Origin: Ignavibacteria bacterium
GTDB lineage: Bacteria; Bacteroidota; Ignavibacteria; Tepidaquicellales; OLB5
NCBI GenBank assembly: GCA_017303675.1
Contig: JAFLBX010000002.1
Location: 124,001-188,000 of the forward strand
DNA length: 64,000 bases
Direction of reading: 5' to 3'
The number at the start of each line of letters is the position of its first letter. Position 1 is the first letter of the stretch. The notes under the pieces were generated by a model. The model was not told where the DNA came from, did not search any database, and was given only the letters and a program-made list of their open reading frames with translations. Positions 1-8,811 of this stretch are shown piece after piece. The position numbers and the translations under genes were made by a program.

Positions 1-52
1 TTATGACGGTATGACGCTTGCTAGCTGGGCACTGGTAAAAAATAAATTATAA
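1..52 (+). CDS. 3' end of a gene cut by the window edge
   Basis: An open frame enters from the left edge and ends at a TAA at 50-52, reading YDGMTLASWALVKNKL at its C-terminus. Only about 16 residues are visible, too few to name a family. It lies on the same strand as the secreted protein that begins at 74, so it may be the upstream gene of a short operon. The alternative is that this is a non-coding spacer that happens to be open. Confidence 0.35.
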   Translation, partial: YDGMTLASWALVKNKL

Positions 53-73
53 AATAAACTAAAAATATACAGA

Positions 74-817
74 ATGAAAATAATATTCACACTGCTTCTT
101 TTGTTTTTCGCATTTAATTTAAATTCACAGGTCAGGGATACAGCTTTTACACTGGATATTAACTTTGACAGGGAAGATGAAAAAATTATATGCAGTTACG
201 ATGAAAGGACTCATGAATTTACACTGAAGATTAATGACCAGACTATTTCACATCAGTTCATGGATTCATATGATTATGCAGTGGAAGTTATTGATATGAA
301 CCGCAATGATAACCTGAAGGAAGTAATTGTGAAAGGTTACGGTAACAGTGACCAGAGCGATATGTACTTTTTCCAGTTCATAAACGGTAAGATAGTGCCA
401 TGCGGGCACCTGCCTTCAAATTTTGGAATCGAAGTTACAGGTAACAGCGAAATTACCGAGCATGCCTGGATGGGTTTCTGGACTGCAAAGATAAGATATG
501 ACTTTGATACAAAGAATAAAACATTGACCAGGATCAATGATGAGTTTTATGATGTTAACCAGGAATGTGAAGTAAAAACACCGTTCAGGCTCCTTGTAAA
601 AAGGGATGATAACTCAGAAACTGCAGTTACTTTAGCGCCAAAGACCAAGCTCACAATTATTAAAGCAGATATTACGCCGGTTTGCAAATATGAAGACGGT
701 ACAGACGATGATTTTTCATGTGACTGGTTCCTTTTTAAAACATCAGATGGTAAACAGGGCTGGTGCAGGCTCAAGGATTTTCAGCAGAATGTTGATGGCT
801 TGATATGGGCAGGCTGA
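74..817 (+). CDS. Secreted protein with C-terminal SH3-like domain
   Basis: The 247-residue product starts with a clear Sec signal peptide (hydrophobic residues about 4-16, NLNSQ before the cut) and so should be periplasmic or cell-surface. Residues about 75-115 resemble a repeat-protein strand pattern with acidic turns (DMNRNDNLKEV). The last 85 residues, ending near GWCRL, look like a bacterial SH3-like domain, a fold often used for binding peptidoglycan or peptides. No catalytic motif is visible. The start is the ATG followed directly by the lysine-led signal peptide; no Shine-Dalgarno sequence is obvious. The specific role is unknown. Confidence 0.75.
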   Translation: MKIIFTLLLLFFAFNLNSQVRDTAFTLDINFDREDEKIICSYDERTHEFTLKINDQTISHQFMDSYDYAVEVIDMNRNDNLKEVIVKGYGNSDQSDMYFFQFINGKIVPCGHLPSNFGIEVTGNSEITEHAWMGFWTAKIRYDFDTKNKTLTRINDEFYDVNQECEVKTPFRLLVKRDDNSETAVTLAPKTKLTIIKADITPVCKYEDGTDDDFSCDWFLFKTSDGKQGWCRLKDFQQNVDGLIWAG

Positions 818-826
818 GTAAGTGAT

Positions 827-867
827 CCCGCTTACAGCGGGACTTCGAAAATTACTTCGTAATTTTC
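827..867. repeat. Two adjacent short hairpins
   Basis: A 6-bp stem (CCCGCT/AGCGGG, 827-841) is followed immediately by a 9-bp stem (GAAAATTAC/GTAATTTTC, 847-867). They lie in the spacer after the secreted protein. This type of palindromic debris recurs in other spacers of the window, so it is probably a dispersed repeat rather than a specific regulator. Confidence 0.5.
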
Positions 868-947
868 TTGAAAGTAAATGTTAAATTTTTTCTTGTTACA
901 CTCTATATAGCAGCTGTGATATCTCAAACTAATTATGGAAAAAAACT

Positions 948-975
948 AAAAGGTGAATGAAAGTTCACCTTTTTT
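948..975 (+). terminator. Rho-independent terminator
   Basis: The arms AAAAGGTGAA (948-957) and TTCACCTTTT (964-973) form a 10-bp stem with a six-base loop, followed by more T. It would end transcription of the gene at 74-817 before the PAP2 gene. The A-rich 5' side means it could also work in the reverse direction. Confidence 0.75.
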
Positions 976-1081
976 AATAGTATTAATTATGAATTTAAAT
1001 TGAAATTATTCAATTGATTTATTAATACATTCAAATATCCCTTAATAATTTATATAATTGCAGATTAAATAAAATTTCAGG

Positions 1082-1759
1082 ATGAAGCAGCTTTTAAAAG
1101 GTGATCTGAAACATATAGGCACAGCATTTGTCAAGGTTTATCCTATGACCTTCAGGCGTATATTTATGCACTGGCAGATAACACTTTCAGCATTATTCGC
1201 CATAGTTTCAGCATTTTATCTTGATCCTGCAGTAAAAGATATCATTACGGGAATCAATAACAATATTGCCGATGCTGCTTTTGAATTCGGCAGGTGGTAC
1301 GGCAACGGATTGCCTACACTTTACTTATTTATAGGGCTATATATTACAGGGCTTATCTTCCAGAAATATAAGCTGCGCGAAACCGGGATACTTATACTTG
1401 AAGCATACATATTTTCAGGGCTTATCACTTTGATCTTTAAATCGGCCTTTGGCAGGTTCCGCCCGTATACCAACAAAGGTGATTTCGCATTTTACGGATG
1501 GAACTGGTCTAACAATGATATGTTCTCATATATATCAGGTCATGCTGCAGTTTCATTCGCTCTTTCAACTATTTTAGCTTCAACAACAAATAATTATTAC
1601 CTGAAATCTTTTTATTACCTGCTTGCAGTCATAACATGTTTCAGCAGGATCTATCATAACCAGCACTGGTTCAGTGATGTGCTTAGCGGTGCAATTTCAG
1701 CTTACCTGATAAGCCGGGTACTGGTGGCAATACATAAAGAGCCTGAATCTGATTTTTAA
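1082..1759 (+). CDS. PAP2-family membrane phosphatase
   Basis: A 225-residue integral membrane protein of the type 2 phosphatidic acid phosphatase family, which removes phosphate from lipid phosphates such as phosphatidate, undecaprenyl diphosphate or phosphatidylglycerol phosphate. All three family motifs are present: K120-x6-R127-P128, S152-G-H154, and S188-R-x5-H195-x3-D199, the histidines being the expected nucleophile and acid/base. About five or six hydrophobic helices surround them. The substrate cannot be read from the sequence. It stands 31 bases before a DUF2071 gene on the same strand, and the two may be cotranscribed. Confidence 0.9.
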   Translation: MKQLLKGDLKHIGTAFVKVYPMTFRRIFMHWQITLSALFAIVSAFYLDPAVKDIITGINNNIADAAFEFGRWYGNGLPTLYLFIGLYITGLIFQKYKLRETGILILEAYIFSGLITLIFKSAFGRFRPYTNKGDFAFYGWNWSNNDMFSYISGHAAVSFALSTILASTTNNYYLKSFYYLLAVITCFSRIYHNQHWFSDVLSGAISAYLISRVLVAIHKEPESDF

Positions 1760-1790
1760 TTATTAATAATTATATATATTTTTTAACAGA

Positions 1791-2498
1791 ATGAACGAAC
1801 CAAAATTATTTTTACGCGCAAGATGGCAGGACCTTATTCTGATAACATATGAAGTTGAACCGGAGCTTATTGCTGAACATATTCCACCCGGACTGGAGCC
1901 TGATACAATTAACGGCAAGGCTTTTGTCAGCCTTGTAGCATTTGACTTTCTGGAAACCAAAATTAAAGGTATTAAAGTGCCTTTCCATGTAAATTTCCCG
2001 GAAATAAACCTGCGTATATATGTTAAGAACAGTGAAAAAAGGGGCGTTGTATTTGTCAGGGAATTTGTCCCAAGAACAATTATTCCTTTGATAGCAAACA
2101 CGCTTTATAATGAAAATTATAAAGCCATAACAATGTCAAGTGAAGTGCAGAAAAACGGAAAGATACTGCTTAACCATAAAATAAAGCTGCAGGGAAAATT
2201 TTATGAAATAAGCGCTGAAGCGGAAAATAAACCATACATGCCTGTTGAAGATTCAATTGAGCATTTTTTTAAAGAACATGAATGGGGTTTCGGAACCTCG
2301 AAGGATGGTTTGCCATTAATATACAGAGTAGAGCATCCGTTCTGGAATATATACCCCGTAATTAAATTTCATCATGATTTTGATTTCGAGGCTATTTACG
2401 GTAAAAAATGGTCTGTTCTTAATGGTAAACAGCCTTATAATATCACTTTTGCCGAAGGTTCCGCTGTTAAGGTTTTTGAAGGGCAATTGATGCAATAA
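1791..2498 (+). CDS. DUF2071 family protein (YqjF-like)
   Basis: The 235-residue protein carries the DUF2071 signature: an N-terminal aromatic Arg/Trp segment (ARWQDL), the HIPPGLEPDT stretch, and conserved F-P-E-x-N-x-R spacing near residues 68-74. The family is widespread, soluble and functionally uncharacterised; its fold resembles acetoacetate decarboxylase, but no catalytic lysine is assigned here. There is no signal peptide, so it should be cytoplasmic. Its neighbours are a PAP2 phosphatase upstream and the ergothioneine gene egtD 97 bases downstream, which does not settle its role. Confidence 0.85.
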   Translation: MNEPKLFLRARWQDLILITYEVEPELIAEHIPPGLEPDTINGKAFVSLVAFDFLETKIKGIKVPFHVNFPEINLRIYVKNSEKRGVVFVREFVPRTIIPLIANTLYNENYKAITMSSEVQKNGKILLNHKIKLQGKFYEISAEAENKPYMPVEDSIEHFFKEHEWGFGTSKDGLPLIYRVEHPFWNIYPVIKFHHDFDFEAIYGKKWSVLNGKQPYNITFAEGSAVKVFEGQLMQ

Positions 2499-2595
2499 AA
2501 TAAGGCTAGGCAGGCATTTTTCTCAGCAATATTCAGAAAGCGGATTTTATATTAAATTGTTATATTGCAAAAAATAATATTCATCATAATAGAAT

Positions 2596-3594
2596 ATGCT
2601 ATCCGGCTTAAAAAGAAAAAATATTAATGAGAGATTTGATCTTATAATTGCCAGTGAAAATGGTTCTCGCGCTGTATTCAGCGATGATATTATTTCCGGA
2701 CTGCTTTCAAAGCCGAAATCGATACCGCCAAAATATTTTTATGATGATAAAGGCTCAGAGTTGTTTGAAAAGATTTGTGAAACTAAAGAATATTACGTAA
2801 CCCGTACAGAAGCTTCCATACTAAAAAAATTTGCCGGTGAAATAGAGTGTTTAAATGCAGGTAAAAACCTTATTGTTGAGCTTGGAAGCGGAAGCTCAGT
2901 TAAAACACGATATATACTGAATTCTTTCATTAAAAACGGTGACCCAGTAACTTATGTGCCAATTGATGTTTCTGAGATTCTGATCAGCAGCGGAAATGAG
3001 CTGCTAAAGGATTTTGAAGGGCTTTGTGTAACCGGAATTATAGGTGAGTACGAACAGGCATTGGAAATAGTTTCAGAAAAATTTTCGCAGCCTAAAATGA
3101 TCGTTTTTCTCGGCTCCAGCATAGGAAATTTTGACCTGAAACATGCCGGTGACTTCCTCGGTAAAATATCTGCCTGTATGGGCAGTGGTGATACATTACT
3201 TATAGGTTTTGACCTTGTAAAAGATGAAGATATCCTTAATGCTGCTTATAACGATAAAGAAGGTGTTACGGCGGAATTTAATCTTAATCTTTTAAGAAGA
3301 ATAAACTGGGAGTTTGGCTCTGATATTGATATTAATAATTTTGAACACACAGCGTTTTTTAATCAGGCAAAAAGCAGGATCGAAATGCACTTAATATCTA
3401 AATGTGACCAGTCTTTCAGCTTAAATGGTTCTGGGAACATTTTAATTAAAAGGAATGAAACTATTCACACCGAAAATTCTTACAAATTCACAGATGAAAT
3501 GATAAACGACCTTGCTTCTTCAGCGGGATTAAAAATCAAAAAATCATGGAAAGATAAAAACAACTATTTTGAGCTTTGTTTGATGGCAAGATGA
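2596..3594 (+). CDS. egtD: L-histidine N-alpha-methyltransferase EgtD
   Basis: EgtD trimethylates the alpha-amino group of histidine with three S-adenosylmethionine molecules to give hercynine, the first step of ergothioneine synthesis. The 332-residue length fits the family (about 320). Family-specific motifs are visible: IPPKYFYDDKGSELFE near residues 43-58, the SAM-binding ELGSGSS at 95-101 with KT following, PIDVS at 122-126, and FLGSSIGNFD at 171-180. The gene is convergent with egtB, which performs the next step; only 60 bases separate the two stops. No hercynine-independent alternative fits as well. Confidence 0.95.
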   Translation: MLSGLKRKNINERFDLIIASENGSRAVFSDDIISGLLSKPKSIPPKYFYDDKGSELFEKICETKEYYVTRTEASILKKFAGEIECLNAGKNLIVELGSGSSVKTRYILNSFIKNGDPVTYVPIDVSEILISSGNELLKDFEGLCVTGIIGEYEQALEIVSEKFSQPKMIVFLGSSIGNFDLKHAGDFLGKISACMGSGDTLLIGFDLVKDEDILNAAYNDKEGVTAEFNLNLLRRINWEFGSDIDINNFEHTAFFNQAKSRIEMHLISKCDQSFSLNGSGNILIKRNETIHTENSYKFTDEMINDLASSAGLKIKKSWKDKNNYFELCLMAR

Positions 3595-3654
3595 TTCAAA
3601 TTGATAATTGTTAATTGTTCATTGTATATTGCCAATTGTTCATTGCTAATTGTT

Positions 3655-5028
3655 TTACCTATCCTTTGCACACCTGAAACCGCTGATAAGCCATCTTTCA
3701 TGTGTTTTAAAAAAATTACGGTATGTATTACGGGTTGAGTCTTTTGGGGTGCCGAATGAACCCCCGCGCAATACTTTCTGGTTAGTGAACCATTTGTCAT
3801 TATATTCAGCAAACCCTGATCTGAATCCCGGGTAAGCCACAAACTCCGATCCTGTCCACTCCCATGTTTCTCCAATCATACCATAGCAACCGTAAAAGCT
3901 CTTTCCTTTTTCATATGCAAAAACATCCGCCGGAGCCCAAATTCTTGATTCCAGCAAATTACATCTGAACTCATCAGGTGATTCATCACCCCATGGATAA
4001 AGCCTTTTAATGCCTTTCTCCTCATCCCAGCTCGCGGCTTTTTCCCATTCAGCTTCAGTAGGTAGCCTTTTACCAGCCCAGCGCGCATAAGCATCAGCCT
4101 CAAAATAGCTGATATTCGTAACAGGCTCATTCGGGAAGTTTTCAATGTATCTTTTACCTTTAAAATCACATTTAAACCAGCTTCCGTTATCATCACGCTC
4201 CCAGTATAACGGTGCTTCGATATTATTGTTATTAATCCAGTGCCAGCCTTCATCAAGCCAGAACTTAAAATTCTTATACCCGCCGTCATTTATGAAGTTC
4301 ATATAGTCTTCGTTTGTTACAGCAGTGTTATCTATCAGGTAGTCATTCAGGTACACCTTATGCTGCGGCATTTCAATATCATATGCAAACTGGTCTTTCC
4401 ATTTCAGTATATCAAAACCCAATTCATAAATGCCTCCCGGAATTTTAATCATTTCTTTTTTTTGTGTTACACCGTTTTGCTGCGGTACATTTTTAATGGT
4501 CTTTGGTACGTATTGTTCCTGCAAAAGATGCTGAAGGTCATAAACCAGCAGCTCCTGGTGCTGCCATTCATGATTAAAAGCTAACATGAAATCCTTCAGT
4601 ACTTTAAGCTTTATTTCGGCTGATTCAAAAAATCGTGAAACCTCACGGTTTATATAATTCCAGTAAGCAATTGTATCCTTAACAGTAGGGCGAGAAATCG
4701 TTCCGCGCCTGCTTTTGTTGAATGGCTTGCCGAATGCCTGGTAATATGAATTTAAGTAATAGGAAAAATCTTTCTCATACGGTTTATAATCCCTGAAATA
4801 CTTTTTTAATAGCTGGTCATAAAACCATGTAACATGACCAAGGTGCCATCGCGGTGGACTCATAAAGCTTTCTGTCTGCACAACATAATCTTCAATTTCA
4901 AGCGGCTCACAAAGCTCAATTGTCATCCTGCGCACCTTGCGAAACATCGAAAATATTTTATCGTTATCAACTCCGCTTAAGGAGTTTTCTATATCATTTA
5001 AATTCAGAACGCTGTTTTGATTTTCCAT
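3655..5028 (-). CDS. egtB: Ergothioneine sulfoxide synthase EgtB
   Basis: EgtB is a non-haem iron enzyme that joins hercynine to the sulfur of cysteine or gamma-glutamylcysteine using oxygen. The 457-residue protein has an N-terminal DinB-like iron-binding domain (about 25-170) and a C-terminal formylglycine-generating-enzyme-like domain (about 190-457). The iron ligands are visible as H65 in LGHVTWF and H153-x3-H157-x-E159. The FGE part shows YPWGDE and VLRGGSF near the C-terminus, ending GFRCAKDR. Neither EgtC (amidohydrolase) nor EgtE (C-S lyase) is nearby, so the thiol substrate and final step remain open. Divergent from the ABC importer across 146 bases. Confidence 0.95.
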   Translation of the reverse strand: MENQNSVLNLNDIENSLSGVDNDKIFSMFRKVRRMTIELCEPLEIEDYVVQTESFMSPPRWHLGHVTWFYDQLLKKYFRDYKPYEKDFSYYLNSYYQAFGKPFNKSRRGTISRPTVKDTIAYWNYINREVSRFFESAEIKLKVLKDFMLAFNHEWQHQELLVYDLQHLLQEQYVPKTIKNVPQQNGVTQKKEMIKIPGGIYELGFDILKWKDQFAYDIEMPQHKVYLNDYLIDNTAVTNEDYMNFINDGGYKNFKFWLDEGWHWINNNNIEAPLYWERDDNGSWFKCDFKGKRYIENFPNEPVTNISYFEADAYARWAGKRLPTEAEWEKAASWDEEKGIKRLYPWGDESPDEFRCNLLESRIWAPADVFAYEKGKSFYGCYGMIGETWEWTGSEFVAYPGFRSGFAEYNDKWFTNQKVLRGGSFGTPKDSTRNTYRNFFKTHERWLISGFRCAKDR

Positions 5029-5174
5029 TTAAATCTTTTATTAGTAGTTTTACGGGAATTAATTTAAATATACCTGTAATTGCAGGAATTTAAAATTCAT
5101 TTTTGTTATGTGTGTTAGTTATTAATTAAATAAATATTATTTATTAAAAGTTCTGATTAACTAAAGATAATTTA

Positions 5175-5903
5175 TTGAGCCTCATTAAATTTGAAAATGT
5201 TTCACACTATTACGGGGGTACTGCAGCTGTAAAAGATCTTACTTTCGAGATCGAAGATCTTAAAATTACCGCCGTAATTGGTAAAAGCGGCAGCGGAAAA
5301 TCAACACTGCTTCAGATAATAAACGGTCTGATAAAGCCCTCTTCCGGATATGTGACAGTTTTCGGCTCACGGCTTGATTATTCACAGATCAACAAAACAC
5401 GCCTAAAGATAGGTTATTCAGTTCAGGGTACAGGACTTTTCCCTCACATGACAATCTACAATAACATTGCAATATTGGGAAAGATAACAAATGTATCCAA
5501 ACATGATATAGAACGCAGGATCGATACATTGATGAGCATTGTGAACCTTCCGCCAAGCTTCAAAACCAAATATCCGTACCAGCTTTCAGGCGGCGAGCAG
5601 CAAAGAGCTGGAATTTGCCGGGCAATGCTACTTGAGCCGCCAATATTTCTTCTTGATGAGGCGTTTGCAGCGCTTGATCCTGAAACTAAAAATGAAATTC
5701 ACAATGAGCTGCTTGATATGCAGAAGGCTGAGCCAAGGACAATAGTTATTGTTACCCATGACCTTAATGAGGCTGTTAAGCTTGCCGATAATATTATGTT
5801 CATGCAAAACGGCGAAATAAAACAATACGGCACGAAAAAAGAAGTGCTTAACAATCCCGCAAGTATATCAATTAAAGATTATATGGATACCCGTTCCCTA
5901 TGA
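5175..5903 (+). CDS. ABC transporter ATPase, osmoprotectant/ergothioneine-type
   Basis: The ATP-hydrolysing subunit of an importer in the glycine-betaine/choline (OpuC, ProV) class. The 242-residue protein has Walker A GKSGSGKST at 36-44, the ABC signature LSGGEQQRA, Walker B FLLDEAFAALD and the H-loop THDLNE. It is short because it lacks the C-terminal CBS domains of OpuCA, the osmotic sensors of that transporter. It begins with TTG; no earlier ATG gives the conserved N-terminus. It overlaps the permease gene by four bases (ATGA), implying translational coupling. Its position directly divergent from egtB suggests ergothioneine or a precursor as cargo; that part is inference. Confidence 0.9.
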   Translation: MSLIKFENVSHYYGGTAAVKDLTFEIEDLKITAVIGKSGSGKSTLLQIINGLIKPSSGYVTVFGSRLDYSQINKTRLKIGYSVQGTGLFPHMTIYNNIAILGKITNVSKHDIERRIDTLMSIVNLPPSFKTKYPYQLSGGEQQRAGICRAMLLEPPIFLLDEAFAALDPETKNEIHNELLDMQKAEPRTIVIVTHDLNEAVKLADNIMFMQNGEIKQYGTKKEVLNNPASISIKDYMDTRSL

Positions 5904-7378
5904 GATCATTACTAATTATAATATTTTTACTGGTAACTTCAGTTTCATCGCAAACTATAAGGGTTGGTTCAAAGCATTTTAATGAATCATACATCCTGGG
6001 AGAGATAATATCCCAGCTGCTGGAATCACACGGATATAAAGTGGAAAGAAAGTTCAATCTTGGCGGTACGCTTGTTTGTTTTGAATCACTCAAAAATAAC
6101 CAGATAGATGTTTATCCTGAATATACCGGTACAATTAGTGAAGCCATCCTGAAGCTGGCAGATAAGCCTTCAGTATTTGAGCTTAATGAAACATTAAAAA
6201 AAGAGCACGGACTTGAAATATCAGGCAGCCTTGGATTCAATAATACTTACGCATTTGCAGTTAAAAAAAATACCGCAGAAAAATATAACCTTGTGAATAT
6301 TTCAGACCTGAGACCTCACCAGCATATAAAAGCCGCTATGAGCTATGAGTTCATTAAAAGAAAGGACGGCTGGGAGTACCTTGCAGATGTTTACAATCTT
6401 GGCATTAAACCTACGGGTATTGACCACGGGCTTGCATACCAGTCACTGAATGAAGGAAAAATCGAGCTTACTGATGTTTATTCAACAGATGGTGAAATAA
6501 ATAAATATGAACTGGTAATTTTAAAAGATGATAAAAATTTTTTCCCTACATATATGGGTGTCCCTTTCATGCGGCAGGCAATGGATAACAAAGCCAAAGA
6601 ACTTTTAAGTGTTCTTGCGGGAACAATTAATGACAGCCTGATGCAGGCAATGAACTCAAAGGTACTTTATGAAAATAAAAGCTTCGGTGAAACCGCAAAT
6701 GAATTTTTAACCGAAAGAAATTTGAGAGGCTCAGGTGCGGAATTTAAGCAGCAGTCATCTGCTGATGAAATTCTGCAAAAAACCCTTAGACACCTGCAAA
6801 TAACGTTCATTTCTCTTTTGCTTGCTGTTTTAATTGCTCTGCCGCTGGGTGTTTTGCTCTCTGCAATGCCCTCTGCTGCACGGCCCGTGCTATATGTAAC
6901 GGGACTCTTGCAGACAATTCCCTCTATAGCGCTGCTTGCTGTTATGATCCCGCTTTTTGGCATTGGTATTGTTCCGGCAGTAGCGGCTTTGTTCTTATAC
7001 GCTCTATTGCCAATTCTTCGTAATACAACATCAGGCATTTATTCCGTTGACCCGGTTATAAAAAAAGTGGCAGCAGGAATGGGGATGACAACCTGGCAAA
7101 GATTGCATTATGTAGAAATACCAATGGCAATGCCTTCGATATTTGCGGGAATTAAAACCGCAGCAGTAATAAATATCGGAACAGCTACTCTTGCTGCTTT
7201 TATCGGCGCAGGCGGTCTTGGTGAGTTCATTGTAACCGGTTTGGCTTTAAATGATACTACCCTTATCTTAAAAGGCGCAATACCTGCGGCTTTACTTGCT
7301 ATTGTTGTCGAATTTATGTTTGAAATTCTGGAACAGATATTAATACCTAAACATTTAAAACAAAAAACATCAAAGTAA
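5900..7378 (+). CDS. Fused substrate-binding protein and permease of ABC importer (EgtU-like)
   Basis: The 492-residue protein joins two importer subunits. After a signal peptide (1-17) comes an OpuAC/ProX-type binding domain (about 20-275, with GSKHFNESYILGE and DVYPEYTGT, the usual quaternary-amine binder sequences). It is followed by a permease domain of five or six helices (about 290-485) containing the EAA-like cytoplasmic loop at AAGMGM...EIPMAMPSI. EgtU, the ergothioneine importer of some Firmicutes, is a fusion of the same two domains, to my knowledge with the permease first; here the binding domain is first. Ergothioneine or hercynine is a reasonable cargo from the egtBD context, but betaine or choline is the main alternative. 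Confidence 0.88.
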   Translation: MRSLLIIIFLLVTSVSSQTIRVGSKHFNESYILGEIISQLLESHGYKVERKFNLGGTLVCFESLKNNQIDVYPEYTGTISEAILKLADKPSVFELNETLKKEHGLEISGSLGFNNTYAFAVKKNTAEKYNLVNISDLRPHQHIKAAMSYEFIKRKDGWEYLADVYNLGIKPTGIDHGLAYQSLNEGKIELTDVYSTDGEINKYELVILKDDKNFFPTYMGVPFMRQAMDNKAKELLSVLAGTINDSLMQAMNSKVLYENKSFGETANEFLTERNLRGSGAEFKQQSSADEILQKTLRHLQITFISLLLAVLIALPLGVLLSAMPSAARPVLYVTGLLQTIPSIALLAVMIPLFGIGIVPAVAALFLYALLPILRNTTSGIYSVDPVIKKVAAGMGMTTWQRLHYVEIPMAMPSIFAGIKTAAVINIGTATLAAFIGAGGLGEFIVTGLALNDTTLILKGAIPAALLAIVVEFMFEILEQILIPKHLKQKTSK

Positions 7379-7381
7379 AAA

Positions 7382-7705
7382 ATGTCAGGAATCGAAATAC
7401 TTGAACATAATTACCCGCTTTATATAGCTGCCTGGTTTGTTGCTACTGTTTTTATTCTGTGGTTCTTCAGGTTTATGACAAAAAAAATGCGCGATACCGA
7501 TGACAGGCAGACAAAAAGTTCGCTCTTTACAATTACTATGTTCCTGGGTATTCCAATACTGCTTGTAATTGTGATAGGTCCATTATTCTTCCTGATAGGG
7601 GATAAAAACATGGAAACGGAGTACAGGTACCTGTGGATAGGACTTATAGGCGCATTCCTGTTATATTTTTTCTTTAAACAAAGAAATACAAACTCACAGC
7701 AATGA
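7382..7705 (+). CDS. Small membrane protein
   Basis: A 107-residue protein with three predicted membrane helices (about 14-31, 48-70 and 84-100) separated by charged segments (KKMRDTDDRQTK). I do not recognise a family. It starts three bases after the permease stop and overlaps the Nudix gene by four bases (ATGA), so it is probably translated as part of that operon. Function unknown. Confidence 0.7.
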   Translation: MSGIEILEHNYPLYIAAWFVATVFILWFFRFMTKKMRDTDDRQTKSSLFTITMFLGIPILLVIVIGPLFFLIGDKNMETEYRYLWIGLIGAFLLYFFFKQRNTNSQQ

Positions 7706-8172
7706 TAGAAAGTGAAGATATAAGAGTATCCGCTAAAGCGATAATTATCAAAGATAATAAATTGCTTACTGCGAAAAAGGAAGATGAGAACGGATTCTTT
7801 TACACAATTCCCGGCGGTGGACAAAATCACAGTGAAAGTTTGGAACAGGCATTAATAAGAGAGTGTCATGAAGAAATTTCTGTTGGAGTTAAAATAAAAA
7901 GGCTGCTTTTTATCAGGGATTATATTGGAGCAAATCATGAATTCCCGGAGCATGCCCAAAGAAAAGTACACCAACTGGAAATAATGTTTGAAGCTGAGAT
8001 CACCAATGGCAGCCCCAAAAACGGCAGTGAACCTGATAATGGACAGCTTGGAGTAGAATGGTTATCCCTGGAAATACTTGATAATTACAGATTGTATCCA
8101 AAAGCTCTGATAGATCACCTGAAAAATTTTAATAACATTAAAAATGCAATTTATCTTGGGGATGTTAATTAA
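7702..8172 (+). CDS. Nudix hydrolase
   Basis: Nudix enzymes hydrolyse nucleoside diphosphates linked to another moiety. The 156-residue protein contains a complete Nudix box, G-x5-E-x7-R-E-x2-E-E, beginning at GGQNHSE and ending RECHEE, near residues 38-60; the glutamates bind the catalytic metal. No extra domain gives substrate specificity, so it could act on ADP-ribose, (d)NTPs or another nucleotide. The start ATG overlaps the upstream stop by four bases, consistent with translational coupling to the small membrane protein gene and possibly the importer. Confidence 0.92.
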   Translation: MIESEDIRVSAKAIIIKDNKLLTAKKEDENGFFYTIPGGGQNHSESLEQALIRECHEEISVGVKIKRLLFIRDYIGANHEFPEHAQRKVHQLEIMFEAEITNGSPKNGSEPDNGQLGVEWLSLEILDNYRLYPKALIDHLKNFNNIKNAIYLGDVN

Positions 8173-8221
8173 CCATTATATACATGCATAAATTGTTTCA
8201 CAAGATTGAAAGTATTTAAAT

Positions 8222-8701
8222 ATGAAAACCGCATCAAGACCCGGTACCAAATATAAAGAATTTCTGATCTATGGTATTTCCATGGCATTGGTATTATTAT
8301 TGCTAAAAATTCTGGAAGCTAATTTTATTGTTTATAATTACCGGCTGGATTTTTTTATCGGAGCTATAGCAATTGTTTTTACAGTCTTAGGGGTTTGGCT
8401 TGCTTTAAAGCTTGTAAAACCCAGGGTAGAAACCCATATCATTGAAAAGGAAATCTACATTGAAAACCCGGAAAATATTGAAATTAATGAAAAGGAAATT
8501 CAAAACCTGGGAATAAGCAAACGGGAGCTTGAAGTATTAAATTTAATGGCTAAGGGCTTAAGCAACGAAGAAATTGCTGACAAGTTATTTATAAGCCTTA
8601 ATACTGTTAAAACCCATTCATCCAATATATTTTTAAAGCTTGATGTCAAAAGAAGAACTCAGGCTGTTGAAAAAGCTAAAAGATTAAAAATCATATATTA
8701 A
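8222..8701 (+). CDS. Membrane-anchored LuxR-type transcriptional regulator
   Basis: The 159-residue protein has two membrane helices (about 15-33 and 42-62), a charged linker, and a C-terminal LuxR/GerE helix-turn-helix (about 96-159; SKRELEVLNLMAKGLSNEEI and NTVKTHSSNIFLKL are visible segments). It has no receiver or ligand-binding domain, so any signal must come through the membrane segment or a partner. This architecture is common in Bacteroidota. The gene is 49 bases after the Nudix gene. Its targets are unknown; the divergent or adjacent genes show no evident operator. Confidence 0.88.
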   Translation: MKTASRPGTKYKEFLIYGISMALVLLLLKILEANFIVYNYRLDFFIGAIAIVFTVLGVWLALKLVKPRVETHIIEKEIYIENPENIEINEKEIQNLGISKRELEVLNLMAKGLSNEEIADKLFISLNTVKTHSSNIFLKLDVKRRTQAVEKAKRLKIIY

Positions 8702-8811
8702 TGCTATCCAAATGAATAAAAATTCTTTATCCCTGCCAAAATCATACTAAAGTATGAACGGAAATTTGCTGAAGGATATTACTTTTGTGAGAAAAAAATC
8801 AGGAAAATTTT

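Noticed and set aside
3595-3654. AATTGTTAATTG-rich run between egtD and egtB as a regulatory site
   Set aside because: The same word occurs in other spacers (near 31640), and it lies between convergent stops, so it is repeat debris rather than an operator.
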